The translations under genes and the position numbers were made by a program. The notes under the pieces are model-generated. The model was not told where the DNA came from, did no database searches, and saw nothing but the letters and a program-made list of their open reading frames with translations. A stretch of 64,000 bases of DNA, taken from the NCBI GenBank assembly GCA_038521865.1, contig JBCBKO010000007.1, forward strand, positions 1-64,000, given 5' to 3'. Of the stretch, positions 49,757 through 58,795 are shown piece by piece (the stretch's first letter is position 1; each line of letters begins with the position of its first letter). Source of the stretch: CALBPI01 sp038521865 (GTDB taxonomy: Bacteria > Pseudomonadota > Gammaproteobacteria > Steroidobacterales > Woeseiaceae).

Positions 49757-50398
49757 ATGCGGCTTGTACTGCTTGGTGCACCGGGGTCCGGCAAGGGCAC
49801 TCAGGCACAAAGACTGATGGCGGATCGGGGTATCCCGCAAGTTTCGACGGGCGACTTATTGCGTGCTGCCGTAAAGGCGGGCACCGAGCTCGGTCAGCGG
49901 GCGAAATCGGCGATGGATGCTGGTGAGCTGGTTTCCGATGACATTGTGCTGGGCATGATCCGGGAGCGACTTGCCGAGCCGGACACAGCGGAGGGCTTCG
50001 TGCTTGACGGCTTTCCGCGCAACACAGCACAGGCAGAGGCATTAGAAGGTGTGCTCGCTGAAATCGATCAGCCACTCGACGCCGCTGTGCTGATGCAGGT
50101 CGACACCGACATCTTGATGAAGCGGCTCTCCGGCCGTCGAACTTGCTCGAAGAGTGGCAAGGTGCTCAATATCCACTTCTCACCGAAGGAAGACATTCAG
50201 GCGACGCTCGACATGGGTGGCGAGCTGCTGCAGCGTGACGACGATCAAGAAGCCACGATCGCTAATCGCCTGAAGGTCTATGAAGAGCAGACCTCGCCTT
50301 TGATCGATTACTACAAGTCACAGGACAAGCTGGTAGTCGTCGATGCCGTCGGGTCGATGGACGAAGTGCAGCAGCGTTTGCTCACAGCGGTCTCGTAA
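49757..50398 (+). CDS. adk: Adenylate kinase
   Basis: Interconverts AMP + ATP and 2 ADP. P-loop GAPGSGKGTQAQRL, AMP site STGDLLRAAVKAGTELG, LVSDDIVLGMIRERL, FVLDGFPRNTAQAEAL and the LID with RLSGRRTCSKSGKVLN. At 213 residues it is the normal long form. A single Cys (C130) in the LID means it is not the four-Cys zinc type. CAGGTGA lies 4 nt before ATG. Divergent from pfp across about 160 bp. Confidence 0.96.
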   Translation: MRLVLLGAPGSGKGTQAQRLMADRGIPQVSTGDLLRAAVKAGTELGQRAKSAMDAGELVSDDIVLGMIRERLAEPDTAEGFVLDGFPRNTAQAEALEGVLAEIDQPLDAAVLMQVDTDILMKRLSGRRTCSKSGKVLNIHFSPKEDIQATLDMGGELLQRDDDQEATIANRLKVYEEQTSPLIDYYKSQDKLVVVDAVGSMDEVQQRLLTAVS

Positions 50399-50418
50399 CC
50401 GACAGTTGCCGTGCGCAT

Positions 50419-51552
50419 TCAGGCGTTCGGCATTAGTGGTGCAAGGATAGGTTCCAAGAGCGGTTGCCGCCAGCCGCGCAATGCCCGCAGGTTGTGATTG
50501 CCGAGGGCAGCTTGCTTCAGCTCTCGCTGCGGCGCTAGAACTTCACTCTCAAGCTGTAGCGACACGCCCAGTTCCCGTACCTGCTTAGCCATGGCTTTTT
50601 GGATAGCCCGAGTCTCATTGTCCGGGCGCTCGGTTGGGGTTGGCGGTTCTGGTAAGTCGCCTCCCAGAACGCGCACGACAGATTGTCCGTGTCGGCCCGC
50701 ACTGCGATTATCCATCCCCTTGACTTTACCCACGTCGGCGACTGCTTTGGGGTTGTCAAAGGAGAGGTTGATCAACGCTTCGTCCCGTAGCACCCACTGT
50801 CGCGGCAGGTTGCGACGCAAAGCCTCTTTTTCACGCCACTCGGATAACGCCATTGCGCGCTGCTGAACCGGGTACGGCAAACGCCGTATCCCGCGAAGCC
50901 GTGTCCACGCCTCGGATGGCGCCACGTCATACTTGCTGCGATCGAGAATATCTTCGCAGTCCTCGATCACCCAATCCGAGCGGCCGAGCGTCTGTGCTCG
51001 CTCCGCGAGCGCTTCTCGCACTTGTGCCAGATAGCGCACGTCATCAACCGCGTAGGCCAGCACATCCTCTGCTAAAGGTCTGCGACTCCAGTTGGTTCGA
51101 GTGTGTGCCTTGTCCAATTGGACATCACAAAACATCTCGACCAGTTTTGCGTAACCCACCTGAGGCGGGAGACCTACGATGCCAGCGGCAATCTGCGTAT
51201 CGTAGACAAGCTCGGGTAATTGGCCTGTCGTTTCCAAAAGCACTTCGAGATCCTGTCGCCCAGAGTGCAGCGTCAGTTCTTTACCGAGCAAGGTTGGCCA
51301 GAATTGATCTGTCTCGATCTCACTAAGGGGATCGATGAGAAAGTGCTCGTCGTCGATAGCCAGTTGGGCGAGACACAGGTTTGGGTGATAGGTTCGCTCG
51401 CGCAGGAACTCCGTGTCGAACCCCACGTGTTCGACCTGCTCTAGCTTGGATGACAGTGCATCAAGCGCATCCTGTGAATCAATGTAGTGGATGTCGCGCC
51501 TCGACTCGGGAGGAGGGGAAGACCGCGCAGGATGGCACGGACTGTGGAACAA
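50419..51552 (-). CDS. rnd: Ribonuclease D
   Basis: 3'-5' exoribonuclease for tRNA maturation. DEDD motif Exo I is GFDTEFLRERTYHP, Exo II TLHSGRQDLEVLLE, Exo III YAVDDVRYL; an HRDC domain follows (PSEAWTRLRGIRRLPYPVQQRAMALSEWREKEALRRNLPRQWVLRDEALI) and a second HRDC-like tail. The start is not clear. Homology starts at HYIDSQDALD, where the nearest codon is ATC at 51492 with GAGG 6 nt upstream; the nearest canonical start is TTG 51552, used here. It diverges from mpl. Confidence 0.9.
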   Translation of the reverse strand: MFHSPCHPARSSPPPESRRDIHYIDSQDALDALSSKLEQVEHVGFDTEFLRERTYHPNLCLAQLAIDDEHFLIDPLSEIETDQFWPTLLGKELTLHSGRQDLEVLLETTGQLPELVYDTQIAAGIVGLPPQVGYAKLVEMFCDVQLDKAHTRTNWSRRPLAEDVLAYAVDDVRYLAQVREALAERAQTLGRSDWVIEDCEDILDRSKYDVAPSEAWTRLRGIRRLPYPVQQRAMALSEWREKEALRRNLPRQWVLRDEALINLSFDNPKAVADVGKVKGMDNRSAGRHGQSVVRVLGGDLPEPPTPTERPDNETRAIQKAMAKQVRELGVSLQLESEVLAPQRELKQAALGNHNLRALRGWRQPLLEPILAPLMPNA

Positions 51553-51622
51553 TGTAGCAGAGCTGTCGCTGCAGCAGGGTTTTTTTGGAGTATCGCGCGG
51601 TTGTCGTGCCGCGACATCGAAG

Positions 51623-52975
51623 ATGCACATCCACATACTTGGCATCTGCGGCACCTTCATGGGAGGCATCGCCGCACTAGCGCAGCAGGCAGGGCACCGG
51701 GTGACCGGGTGCGATCAGAATGTGTACCCGCCGATGAGCACGCAGCTCGAATCTCTCGGCATTGAGCTGATTGAAGGGTGGGGTACTGAGCAGCTTGGGC
51801 TGAAGCCGGATCTCTTTGTGATTGGCAATGTTGTCAGTCGTGGAAATCCATTGATGGAGGCAATACTGAAAGCAAGATTGCCTTTCAGTAGTGGGCCGCA
51901 GTGGCTTGGTGAGCACGTTTTGGCAGGCCGTAGACCCATTGCGGTCGCTGGTACACACGGCAAGACAACAACAACCGCAATCATTGCGTGGACCCTACAA
52001 CACGCAGGACTTGCGCCAGGGTTCTTGGTCGGCGGTGTTGTCCCTCAACTTTCGGTGAGTGCTGCGCTTGGCGACGGCCCCTGTTTTGTCGTTGAAGCGG
52101 ACGAATACGACACCGCGTTTTTCGATAAGCGCGCAAAGTTTGTGCACTACCGTCCTGATGTGGCGATTGTGAACAACATCGAGTTCGATCATGCCGACAT
52201 CTACTCCAGCCTCGAGGATATCCAGTGGCAGTTCCATCAATTGATGCGCATCGTGCCGGGAGACGGGCTGGTAGTTCACAACCACCACGACGACAACGTC
52301 GCGAACGTCCTCTCGCAGGGTTGCTGGTCACCGCGTCGTTCGGTGAGTGCAGTCGCGGGATCAGGCGCGGATGTGATTGCGACGATTCAGGATGATGGCG
52401 CACTGCAAATCCAATCAGGCGGAGCGCTCGTTACTACGCACTGGAATATGCGGGGGTCATTCAATGCTGCCAACGCGGCCGCGGCAACTGCGGCTTGTCT
52501 GCATGCGGGGCTGACCCTCGAACAGGTCGCAAAGGGTTTAGCGAGTTTTGAAGGCGTTAAACGTCGTCTTGAGCCTTTGACCGAGGTTAATGGCGCTACG
52601 GTGTACGACGACTTTGCACATCACCCGACCGCGATTCGCGCAACACTTGCGACGGTAGCTCGAGAGACTGTCGGCAACGTCATAGCGGTTTTCGAGCCGC
52701 GTTCAAATACAATGCGCGCGGGGGTTCACAAAGATACGCTGGCGGCCGCATTCCAAGATGCAGATCAGACCATCGTGCTGTCCACGACACCGCTCGATTG
52801 GGACGTTGTCGACGCGTTTGAAAGCGCAACCGGAGAGATGCGGCTCTGCGACAACGCTGCCCGCGCCGCTGACCATCTGAAAGCGATAGCAAAAGCGGGT
52901 GATACTGTTGTTTTGCTCAGCAATGGTGCGCTGGATGGATTGCGCGAGAGACTTTTGCGAGAGGAGGCCGCATGA
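51623..52975 (+). CDS. mpl: UDP-MurNAc tripeptide ligase Mpl
   Basis: Peptidoglycan-recycling ligase joining L-Ala-gamma-D-Glu-meso-Dap to UDP-MurNAc. Mur-ligase landmarks: HILGICGTFMGGIAALAQQAGHRVTGCDQ at the start, ATP loop AVAGTHGKTTTTAIIAW, FVVEADEYDTAFFDKRAKFVHYRPDVAIVNNIEFDHADIY, YDDFAHHPTAIRATL (Mpl-type) and FEPRSNTMR. The last two motifs separate Mpl from MurC. ATG 51623 gives 450 residues. The LON-domain gene overlaps its stop by 4 bp. Confidence 0.94.
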   Translation: MHIHILGICGTFMGGIAALAQQAGHRVTGCDQNVYPPMSTQLESLGIELIEGWGTEQLGLKPDLFVIGNVVSRGNPLMEAILKARLPFSSGPQWLGEHVLAGRRPIAVAGTHGKTTTTAIIAWTLQHAGLAPGFLVGGVVPQLSVSAALGDGPCFVVEADEYDTAFFDKRAKFVHYRPDVAIVNNIEFDHADIYSSLEDIQWQFHQLMRIVPGDGLVVHNHHDDNVANVLSQGCWSPRRSVSAVAGSGADVIATIQDDGALQIQSGGALVTTHWNMRGSFNAANAAAATAACLHAGLTLEQVAKGLASFEGVKRRLEPLTEVNGATVYDDFAHHPTAIRATLATVARETVGNVIAVFEPRSNTMRAGVHKDTLAAAFQDADQTIVLSTTPLDWDVVDAFESATGEMRLCDNAARAADHLKAIAKAGDTVVLLSNGALDGLRERLLREEAA

Positions 52976-53574
52976 GCACATTCGAAGTGCCACTATTCCC
53001 GCTCGGAACGGTGTTGTTCCCGGGTGGACCGTTGCCCCTGCGGATTTTTGAGACGCGATATACCGATATGATCGGGAAGTGCATGCGGGAAGGCAGTGTC
53101 TTTGGCGTAGTGGGCATTCGGGCTGGACGGGAGGTGGGTCCTTCCGAAATCCACGACGTCGGAACCACCGCCCGCATTACCGATTTTTACCAGGGTAGCG
53201 ACGGGCTGCTCGGAATCACCGCGATTGGCGAGACCCGGTTCCGTATCCTCGAAGAGCGGATCGAACCTGATGGCTTACGAATCGGTCTGGTTGAGCCGTT
53301 GCCGGTCGCCGAGACCGAGCCGCTCCCTGAACGTTTCTCGGAACTAGCTGGCATCCTCGATTCAGTGCTCGACGATCTCGGTAAGCTTTACGCTGATCTG
53401 CCTCGGCAATTGGAAGATGCGACATGGGTTGGCTATCGCTTTTGCGAAATCCTCCCTGTTGGCGTTGCCCGCAAGCAGTATTGCCTGGAGGAGGCGACGC
53501 CGATCGAACGACTTGAGTTTATCGAGGCCGTGCTCAGTCAGGCGCGCCAGCAGGCGACACGCGACGACGACTGA
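52972..53574 (+). CDS. LON N-terminal domain protein
   Basis: 200-residue protein consisting only of the substrate-binding LON domain found at the N-terminus of Lon protease: FEVPLFPLGTVLFPGGPLPLRIFETRYTDMI, FGVVGIRAGREVG, GTTARITDFYQGSDGLLGITAIGETRFRI and the C-terminal helical bundle. No AAA+ or protease domain. Such small LON proteins occur in many proteobacteria without a known job. Overlaps mpl (ATGA) and converges with hemL. Confidence 0.9.
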   Translation: MSTFEVPLFPLGTVLFPGGPLPLRIFETRYTDMIGKCMREGSVFGVVGIRAGREVGPSEIHDVGTTARITDFYQGSDGLLGITAIGETRFRILEERIEPDGLRIGLVEPLPVAETEPLPERFSELAGILDSVLDDLGKLYADLPRQLEDATWVGYRFCEILPVGVARKQYCLEEATPIERLEFIEAVLSQARQQATRDDD

Positions 53575-53578
53575 GCGT

Positions 53579-54862
53579 TTAAGCCGCTTTACGCAAGTTT
53601 CGCATTGCCGTATCGGCACGCTCAATCGTCATGTCGATGTCTTCATCGGAGTGCGCAGCAGAGATAAATCCTGCCTCGAATGCTGACGGTGCGAGGTATA
53701 CGCCCTGGTCCAGCATGGCATGGAAGAACTGCTTGAAGTACTCGATGTCAGCAGCGCAGATGTCGTCGAAGCCCGTAACCTCGGGTCGGTCGGTGAAGAC
53801 GAATCCGAGCATGCCTCCTTGAGCGGCGGTCCACATCGGGATGCCGTTGTCGGCGGCTACTTGCCTGAAGCCTGAAAGCAGGCGATCACTCGAGCGGTGC
53901 AGCCGATCATGGAAGCCCTCTACATCGACACGCTCCAGCGTAGCAAGACCTGCCGCCATGGCGACCGGGTTACCAGATAGTGTACCGGCCTGATAGACAG
54001 GCCCCACCGGCGCGATGTGTTCCATGATGTCGCGACGGCCGCCGAAAGCGGCTGCGGGCATACCACCGCCAATTACCTTGCCGAGCGTTGTCATGTCCGG
54101 CTTCACCCCGTAGACCGCTTGTGCACCGCCAGCGGCAACGCGGAATCCCGTCATCACCTCATCGAAGATGAGCACGCTGCCGTATTCGTCACAAACTTCA
54201 CGCAGGGTCTCCAAAAACCCGGGTTGCGGTGGAATGAAGTTCATATTGCCCGCGATTGGTTCCACAATGATGCAGGCAATGTCCTCGCCGCGTTGTGCAA
54301 ACAGATCGCGCACCTGCTGCGCGTCGTTAAAGGTCAGTGTCAACGTGTGATCCGCGAGGGCTTTCGGAACACCCGGTGAGCTAGGGACGCCAAGAGTTAG
54401 CGCGCCGGATCCTGCCTTGATCAGCAGTGAGTCTGAATGCCCGTGGTAGCAACCTTCGAACTTGACGATGGTTTCTCGGCCGGTGAATCCTCGCGCTAAC
54501 CGCAGTGCGCTCATCGTCGCTTCGGTCCCGGAGCTGACCATCCGAACCAGTTCGATGGACGGCATCATGCTGCAGACTTTTTTCGCGAGCGCTGTCTCCA
54601 GTGCGCACGGCGCACCGAAACTCAAACCGTTCTCTGCGGTTTTCTGTACAGCCGCAATAACGTCCGGATGTGCATGGCCAAGGATCATAGGGCCCCATGA
54701 GCCGATGTAGTCGATCAGCTCTCGGTCGTCTTCGGTCCATACGCGTGAGCCCTTTCCACGCTTGAAAAATAGTGGCTCTCCGCCGACACCATTAAATGCA
54801 CGTACCGGCGAGTTCACGCCGCCCGGAATAAATTGTTTTGCTTGTTCGAATAGGCCAGTCAC
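53579..54862 (-). CDS. hemL: Glutamate-1-semialdehyde 2,1-aminomutase
   Basis: PLP enzyme making 5-aminolevulinate for heme and cobalamin. FIPGGVNSPVRAFNGVGGEPLF is the family N-terminus. Aminotransferase fold III landmarks: SSGTEATMSALRLAR, FEGCYHGHSD, IFDEVMTGFRV and the PLP lysine K262 in TTLGKVIGGGMPAAAFGG. 427 residues is the normal length. GTG start with AAGGGAG 7 nt upstream; TACAAT about 30 nt before is a probable -10. ALA made here also supports the B12 needed by NrdJ, though other pathway genes are elsewhere. Confidence 0.96.
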   Translation of the reverse strand: MTGLFEQAKQFIPGGVNSPVRAFNGVGGEPLFFKRGKGSRVWTEDDRELIDYIGSWGPMILGHAHPDVIAAVQKTAENGLSFGAPCALETALAKKVCSMMPSIELVRMVSSGTEATMSALRLARGFTGRETIVKFEGCYHGHSDSLLIKAGSGALTLGVPSSPGVPKALADHTLTLTFNDAQQVRDLFAQRGEDIACIIVEPIAGNMNFIPPQPGFLETLREVCDEYGSVLIFDEVMTGFRVAAGGAQAVYGVKPDMTTLGKVIGGGMPAAAFGGRRDIMEHIAPVGPVYQAGTLSGNPVAMAAGLATLERVDVEGFHDRLHRSSDRLLSGFRQVAADNGIPMWTAAQGGMLGFVFTDRPEVTGFDDICAADIEYFKQFFHAMLDQGVYLAPSAFEAGFISAAHSDEDIDMTIERADTAMRNLRKAA

Positions 54863-54965
54863 TGGTCTGCTCCCTTGTCTCCGCGTCTATTGTATCGCGC
54901 ATCTACCGTTATCGCTCACGCTTGGTATCATTGCGCGCCCAATGAGCGCGACCGGAGATGTTGTC

Positions 54966-55130
54966 TTGAAAACGTATATGTGTCTGATCTGCGGTTACAT
55001 CTACGATGAAGCTAAGGGCGACCCCGACGCTGGGTTAAAACCAGGAACACGGTGGGACGATGTCCCGCTGTCGTGGCGCTGTCCAGATTGTGGTGCCGGT
55101 AAAGAAGATTTCGAGATGACCGAAATCTGA
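54966..55130 (+). CDS. Rubredoxin
   Basis: 54-residue iron electron carrier. Four iron-ligand cysteines C6, C9, C39 and C42 in CLIC and CPDC, with the GYIYDEAKGDPDAGLKPGTRWDDVP middle typical of rubredoxin. TTG 54966 is preferred because GGAGA lies 7 nt upstream and MKTYMC is the usual start; ATG 54942 would add 8 residues. A weak promoter TGG-TATCAT is at 54923-54931. Too small a cluster to assign its partner. Confidence 0.92.
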   Translation: MKTYMCLICGYIYDEAKGDPDAGLKPGTRWDDVPLSWRCPDCGAGKEDFEMTEI

Positions 55131-55146
55131 TTGGCCCGACTCAGGT

Positions 55147-56028
55147 CTACCGAGCTGCGGTAATCCGTCGCAGTTTATGGCCACGCTTTTCCAGCATGTC
55201 GTTCACGCTGTCGTCACCCACCAGGTGCGCAGCACCGACGAGAATCATCACATCGTCCTCACCCTCGAGCTGCGCTTCGATGGTCTCAATCCAGTTCCGA
55301 TTGCGGTTAGTTAACATCGCATCGTAAACATCTTCGTTCTCGTTCATCGGCGCAATGAGATCATTGACCATAGTTTCAATGTCGCCATCGCGCCAAGCGC
55401 CCACCAGAGACTCAACACCTTCCGATACCTTTTCCATCTCATCGAGCGTTACCAGAAGAAAGTCGATCTGATCTTCCATGTCCATGCCCGACAATGCGCC
55501 GATTTGTTCCTCGAGCGTTTCGAGGCCTTCGATCGGCTTCTGATCCTGCCCCGCGCGTCGCGTGATGTGCATCTCAACGCCGGCCATAGGGTCAAAGCCC
55601 TCGCTCATCATAGCCATTTGTGTCACCGTCATTGCGACTAGCCAGGGTTGCAGCGCATCCAGGCGCTTCAGATCCAAATTGATCAAACCGGCTTTCTCGC
55701 TTGCCGACTCATAGTCATCACCGAGCAGACTCGTCAGGGTCTGGCCTTCAGGTGCCCGACCTGCCTCCATCATGATTCGGGCCATGGCGAGCTGGTCCAT
55801 GTCATCCATGTCGAGTTCCATGAGCAGCTTTTCGGCGTCTTCATACGCGACGTTGATGCTCGGCGGGAGCGGGTAATCCGATTGACGCAAAAGATGGATC
55901 GAGCCAACGAGGTAGACGGTGTTCTGTTCACCCTCGATCGCCCATACCAGTCCGTCTTCGTCAGCCCCTGCCGTCGCTGAGACGCTGAGTGACAACAGTG
56001 CTGCGGTAGCAGACAGCCAGTTCTTCAT
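55147..56028 (-). CDS. TraB/GumN family exported protein
   Basis: 293-residue TraB-type hydrolase-like protein. Signal peptide ending SVSATAGA; then VWAIEGEQNTVYLVGSIHLL, and near the end MILVGAAHLVGDDSVNDMLEKRGHKLRRI. GSIHLL and GAAHL, each carrying a metal-type His, are the family motifs (metalloprotease-like fold). The middle is very acidic and rich in Met. ATG 56028 is preferred because GGAG lies 6 nt upstream. Substrate unknown. Confidence 0.82.
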   Translation of the reverse strand: MKNWLSATAALLSLSVSATAGADEDGLVWAIEGEQNTVYLVGSIHLLRQSDYPLPPSINVAYEDAEKLLMELDMDDMDQLAMARIMMEAGRAPEGQTLTSLLGDDYESASEKAGLINLDLKRLDALQPWLVAMTVTQMAMMSEGFDPMAGVEMHITRRAGQDQKPIEGLETLEEQIGALSGMDMEDQIDFLLVTLDEMEKVSEGVESLVGAWRDGDIETMVNDLIAPMNENEDVYDAMLTNRNRNWIETIEAQLEGEDDVMILVGAAHLVGDDSVNDMLEKRGHKLRRITAAR

Positions 56029-56045
56029 ATGCAACTCCAAAACAA

Positions 56046-56069
56046 CAAAGGCCCCCGAAGGAGCCTTTG
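56046..56069 (-). terminator. UUCG-tetraloop terminator of ahcY
   Basis: Minus-strand CAAAGGCTCC-TTCG-GGGGCCTTTG, 10 bp with one G-U pair and a stable UUCG loop, followed by TTGTTTT. Confidence 0.88.
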
Positions 56070-56106
56070 TAAACCTGCATCGCCCTGCATGGCAAGCAGA
56101 GGATGC

Positions 56107-57420
56107 TCAGTAACGGTAAGACTCAGTTTTGTAAGGTCCAGTAATTTCGACACCGAAATAGTCGGCTTGTTCGTTAGTGAGCGTGGTGAGCTTGGCGCCG
56201 ATACGTTCGAGGTGTAGCGCAGCGACCTTCTCGTCGAGGTGTTTCGGCAGTACGTAGACCTCTTTCTCGTACTTGTCGCCCTCGTTCCAGAGGTCCATCT
56301 GTGCCAGTACCTGGTTGGTGAAGGATGCGGACATCACAAAGCTCGGGTGGCCGGTCGCACACCCGAGGTTCACGAGTCGGCCCTCGGCCAGCAGAATGAT
56401 GCGACGGCCGTCGGGCAGCACCACGTGGTCAACCTGAGGCTTGATGTTCTCCCACTCGAACTGGCGCAGATGCGCCACATCGATTTCGTTGTCGAAGTGA
56501 CCGATGTTGCAGACGATCGCCTGGTCTTTGCAGCGCTCGAGCAATGCACCGCTAATGACGTTGTAGTTGCCCGTCGCGGTAACCAAAATGTCGACCTGCT
56601 CAATCACGTCGTCCAGACGTACGACGCGATAGCCTTCCATAGCCGCCTGCAACGCGCAGATCGGATCGATTTCGGTTACCCAAACGGTCGCGCCGAGGCC
56701 GCGCAGGCTCTGTGCGCTGCCCTTACCGACATCGCCATAGCCACAAACCACTGCGATCTTCCCGGCCACCATGACGTCGGTGGCGCGTTTGATGCCGTCG
56801 ACGAGGGATTCGCGACAGCCGTAAAGGTTGTCGAATTTCGACTTGGTGACGGAGTCGTTGACGTTGATGGCGGGGCACGCCAGCTTGCCGTCGCGAGCCA
56901 TTTCGTAGAGGCGTTTGACGCCGGTCGTCGTTTCTTCAGAAATACCGCGGATGTCCTCGAACAACTCGGGGTATTTGTCATGCACCAAGCCCGTAAGGTC
57001 ACCACCGTCATCGAGGATCATGTTCGGCGTCCAGCCGTTCGGGCCGTGGATGGTTTGTTCAACGCACCACCAGTATTCCTCTTCGGTCTCGCCTTTCCAG
57101 GCAAACACGGGGACACCGCTCGCCGCAATCGCTGCAGCCGCGTGATCTTCGGTCGAAAAAATGTTGCAGGATGACCAGCGAACCTCAGCGCCGAGGGCGG
57201 TCAGCGTTTCGATGAGGACCGCGGTCTGGATCGTCATATGCAAGCAACCTGAAATACGCGCACCCTTCAGCGGTTGTGCCTCGCCGTATTCCTTACGCAA
57301 TGCCATCAAGCCCGGCATTTCGGTTTCGGCGATGGTGATTTCCTTTCGGCCCCACTCGGCTTTTGCGATATCCGCGACTTTGTAGTCGTTGGTGGTCAGC
57401 TCCGTTGCTGATGTGCTCAT
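56107..57420 (-). CDS. ahcY: S-adenosylhomocysteine hydrolase
   Basis: Cleaves S-adenosylhomocysteine to homocysteine and adenosine, closing the methyl cycle. 437 residues with GARISGCLHMTIQTAVLIETL, the NAD-binding VCGYGDVGKGSAQSLRG, INVNDSVTKSKFDNLYGCRESLVDGI with the catalytic Lys, GNYNVIS and GHFDNEIDV, and a C-terminal YKTESYRY tail that contributes Lys/Tyr to the NAD site. GAGG precedes ATG. Downstream of metK on the same strand, 47 nt apart. Confidence 0.97.
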   Translation of the reverse strand: MSTSATELTTNDYKVADIAKAEWGRKEITIAETEMPGLMALRKEYGEAQPLKGARISGCLHMTIQTAVLIETLTALGAEVRWSSCNIFSTEDHAAAAIAASGVPVFAWKGETEEEYWWCVEQTIHGPNGWTPNMILDDGGDLTGLVHDKYPELFEDIRGISEETTTGVKRLYEMARDGKLACPAINVNDSVTKSKFDNLYGCRESLVDGIKRATDVMVAGKIAVVCGYGDVGKGSAQSLRGLGATVWVTEIDPICALQAAMEGYRVVRLDDVIEQVDILVTATGNYNVISGALLERCKDQAIVCNIGHFDNEIDVAHLRQFEWENIKPQVDHVVLPDGRRIILLAEGRLVNLGCATGHPSFVMSASFTNQVLAQMDLWNEGDKYEKEVYVLPKHLDEKVAALHLERIGAKLTTLTNEQADYFGVEITGPYKTESYRY

Positions 57421-57467
57421 GTCGTATGCCTCAGTTTATGAATTGATGGTGGCAAAGGTTTCGGCGC

Positions 57468-58634
57468 TTAGGCAGCGCGTTCGGCCGCCTGTCTCAGTGT
57501 TTCTGCCTGATCGGTACGTTCCCAGCTCAGGTCGATGTCGGTGCGACCAAAGTGCCCGTAGGCCGCTGTCGGTCGATAGATCGGTCGAATCAGATCGAGC
57601 GATGTCAAAATGCCATAGGGCGTCAGGTCGAAGTGCTCCCTAACTAGCCGTGTCAGAGCTTCCGAGCTCAGTCGACCTGTGCCGAAGGTCTCGACGCTGA
57701 TCGACGTCGGCTCGGCCACGCCGATCGCGTAGGAAACCTGCACTTCACAACGATCAGCGAGTCCGGCAGCGACCAGGTTCTTCGCCACGTATCTGCAGGC
57801 GTAAGCGGCAGAACGATCAACTTTTGAAGGGTCTTTGCCGGAAAAAGCGCCGCCGCCGTGTCGCGCCATGCCGCCGTAGGTGTCGACGATGATCTTGCGT
57901 CCCGTCAGGCCACAGTCGCCGACCGGGCCGCCCGTGACGAAGCTGCCGGTTGGGTTGATGTGATATTTGGTCTCACTGCTCAGCCAGTTTTCGGGGAGCA
58001 CCGGGGCGATGATGTGCTCGCGCACGGCTGCGTGCAGGTCCTTCTGGCCAATGTCCGGATCGTGCTGGGTGGACAGGACCACTGCGTCGATCGCCACGGG
58101 CTTGTTATCTTCGTAGCGGAAGGTGACCTGACTTTTTGCGTCCGGGCGCAACCACGGCAGCGTGCCTGCCTTGCGCACCTCGGCCTGCTTGCGCACGAGC
58201 TGATGCGCGTAGTCGATCGGCGCCGGCATCAGCGAGTCAGTCTCGTTGCAGGCATAGCCGAACATCAAGCCCTGGTCTCCCGCGCCCTGTTCGCGCGGAT
58301 CGCCACGGTCGACACCCTGAGCGATTTCACCCGCCTGTTTGCCGATGGCGTTGAGTACTGCACACGACTGGCCATCGAAGCCCATATCCGAGCTGTTGTA
58401 GCCGATATCAAGGACAACGCCGCGAATGATCGCCTCGATGTCCACCCACGCTGAGGTGGTGATTTCGCCTGCCACGATCACCATGCCGGTCTTCACCAGC
58501 GTTTCGCAGGCGACACGGGCCTGCGTATCTTCGGTGAGGATCGCATCGAGAATCGCATCCGAGATCTGGTCTGAGACTTTGTCCGGGTGTCCCTCAGAAA
58601 CGGACTCTGAGGTAAATAGGTAGCTGTTTGGCAT
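57468..58634 (-). CDS. metK: S-adenosylmethionine synthetase
   Basis: Makes SAM from methionine and ATP. 388 residues: SVSEGHPDKVSDQISDAIL, GAGDQGLMFGYACNETD, PTGSFVTGGPVGDCGLTGRKIIVDTYGG and GGGAFSGKDPSKVDRSAAYA, the complete active-site set. ATG start. A TGC-TATACT extended -10 lies about 66 bp upstream (58700-58708). No SAM or SAH riboswitch is visible in the leader. First gene of metK-ahcY. Confidence 0.97.
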   Translation of the reverse strand: MPNSYLFTSESVSEGHPDKVSDQISDAILDAILTEDTQARVACETLVKTGMVIVAGEITTSAWVDIEAIIRGVVLDIGYNSSDMGFDGQSCAVLNAIGKQAGEIAQGVDRGDPREQGAGDQGLMFGYACNETDSLMPAPIDYAHQLVRKQAEVRKAGTLPWLRPDAKSQVTFRYEDNKPVAIDAVVLSTQHDPDIGQKDLHAAVREHIIAPVLPENWLSSETKYHINPTGSFVTGGPVGDCGLTGRKIIVDTYGGMARHGGGAFSGKDPSKVDRSAAYACRYVAKNLVAAGLADRCEVQVSYAIGVAEPTSISVETFGTGRLSSEALTRLVREHFDLTPYGILTSLDLIRPIYRPTAAYGHFGRTDIDLSWERTDQAETLRQAAERAA

Positions 58635-58699
58635 GGATCTTTTTCACAAGTTGCGCATTGGAATGACGCGCGTCAGTCGGCTCGCCGATAAAGCCCCGC

Positions 58700-58708
58700 A
58701 GTATAGCA
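58700..58708 (-). promoter_or_regulatory. Extended -10 promoter of metK
   Basis: Minus-strand TGC-TATACT is a full extended -10 with only a weak -35 upstream, which is typical for extended -10 promoters. Confidence 0.55.
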
Positions 58709-58795
58709 ACAGGCAGCACCGACTGCGATGTACATGGCTTGCCCGGTCAAGCACAACGCGAGACAATGCGCCGGCTATCTCAGACCGGACACAAC

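Noticed and set aside
56239..57174. 311-residue open frame opposite ahcY
   Set aside because: Antisense to a highly conserved enzyme gene; codon bias of ahcY creates it; no ribosome-binding site or domain is seen.
58635..58795. SAM or SAH riboswitch in front of metK, or in the metK-ahcY gap
   Set aside because: Neither the leader nor the 47-bp gap has room for, or recognisable sequence of, these elements.
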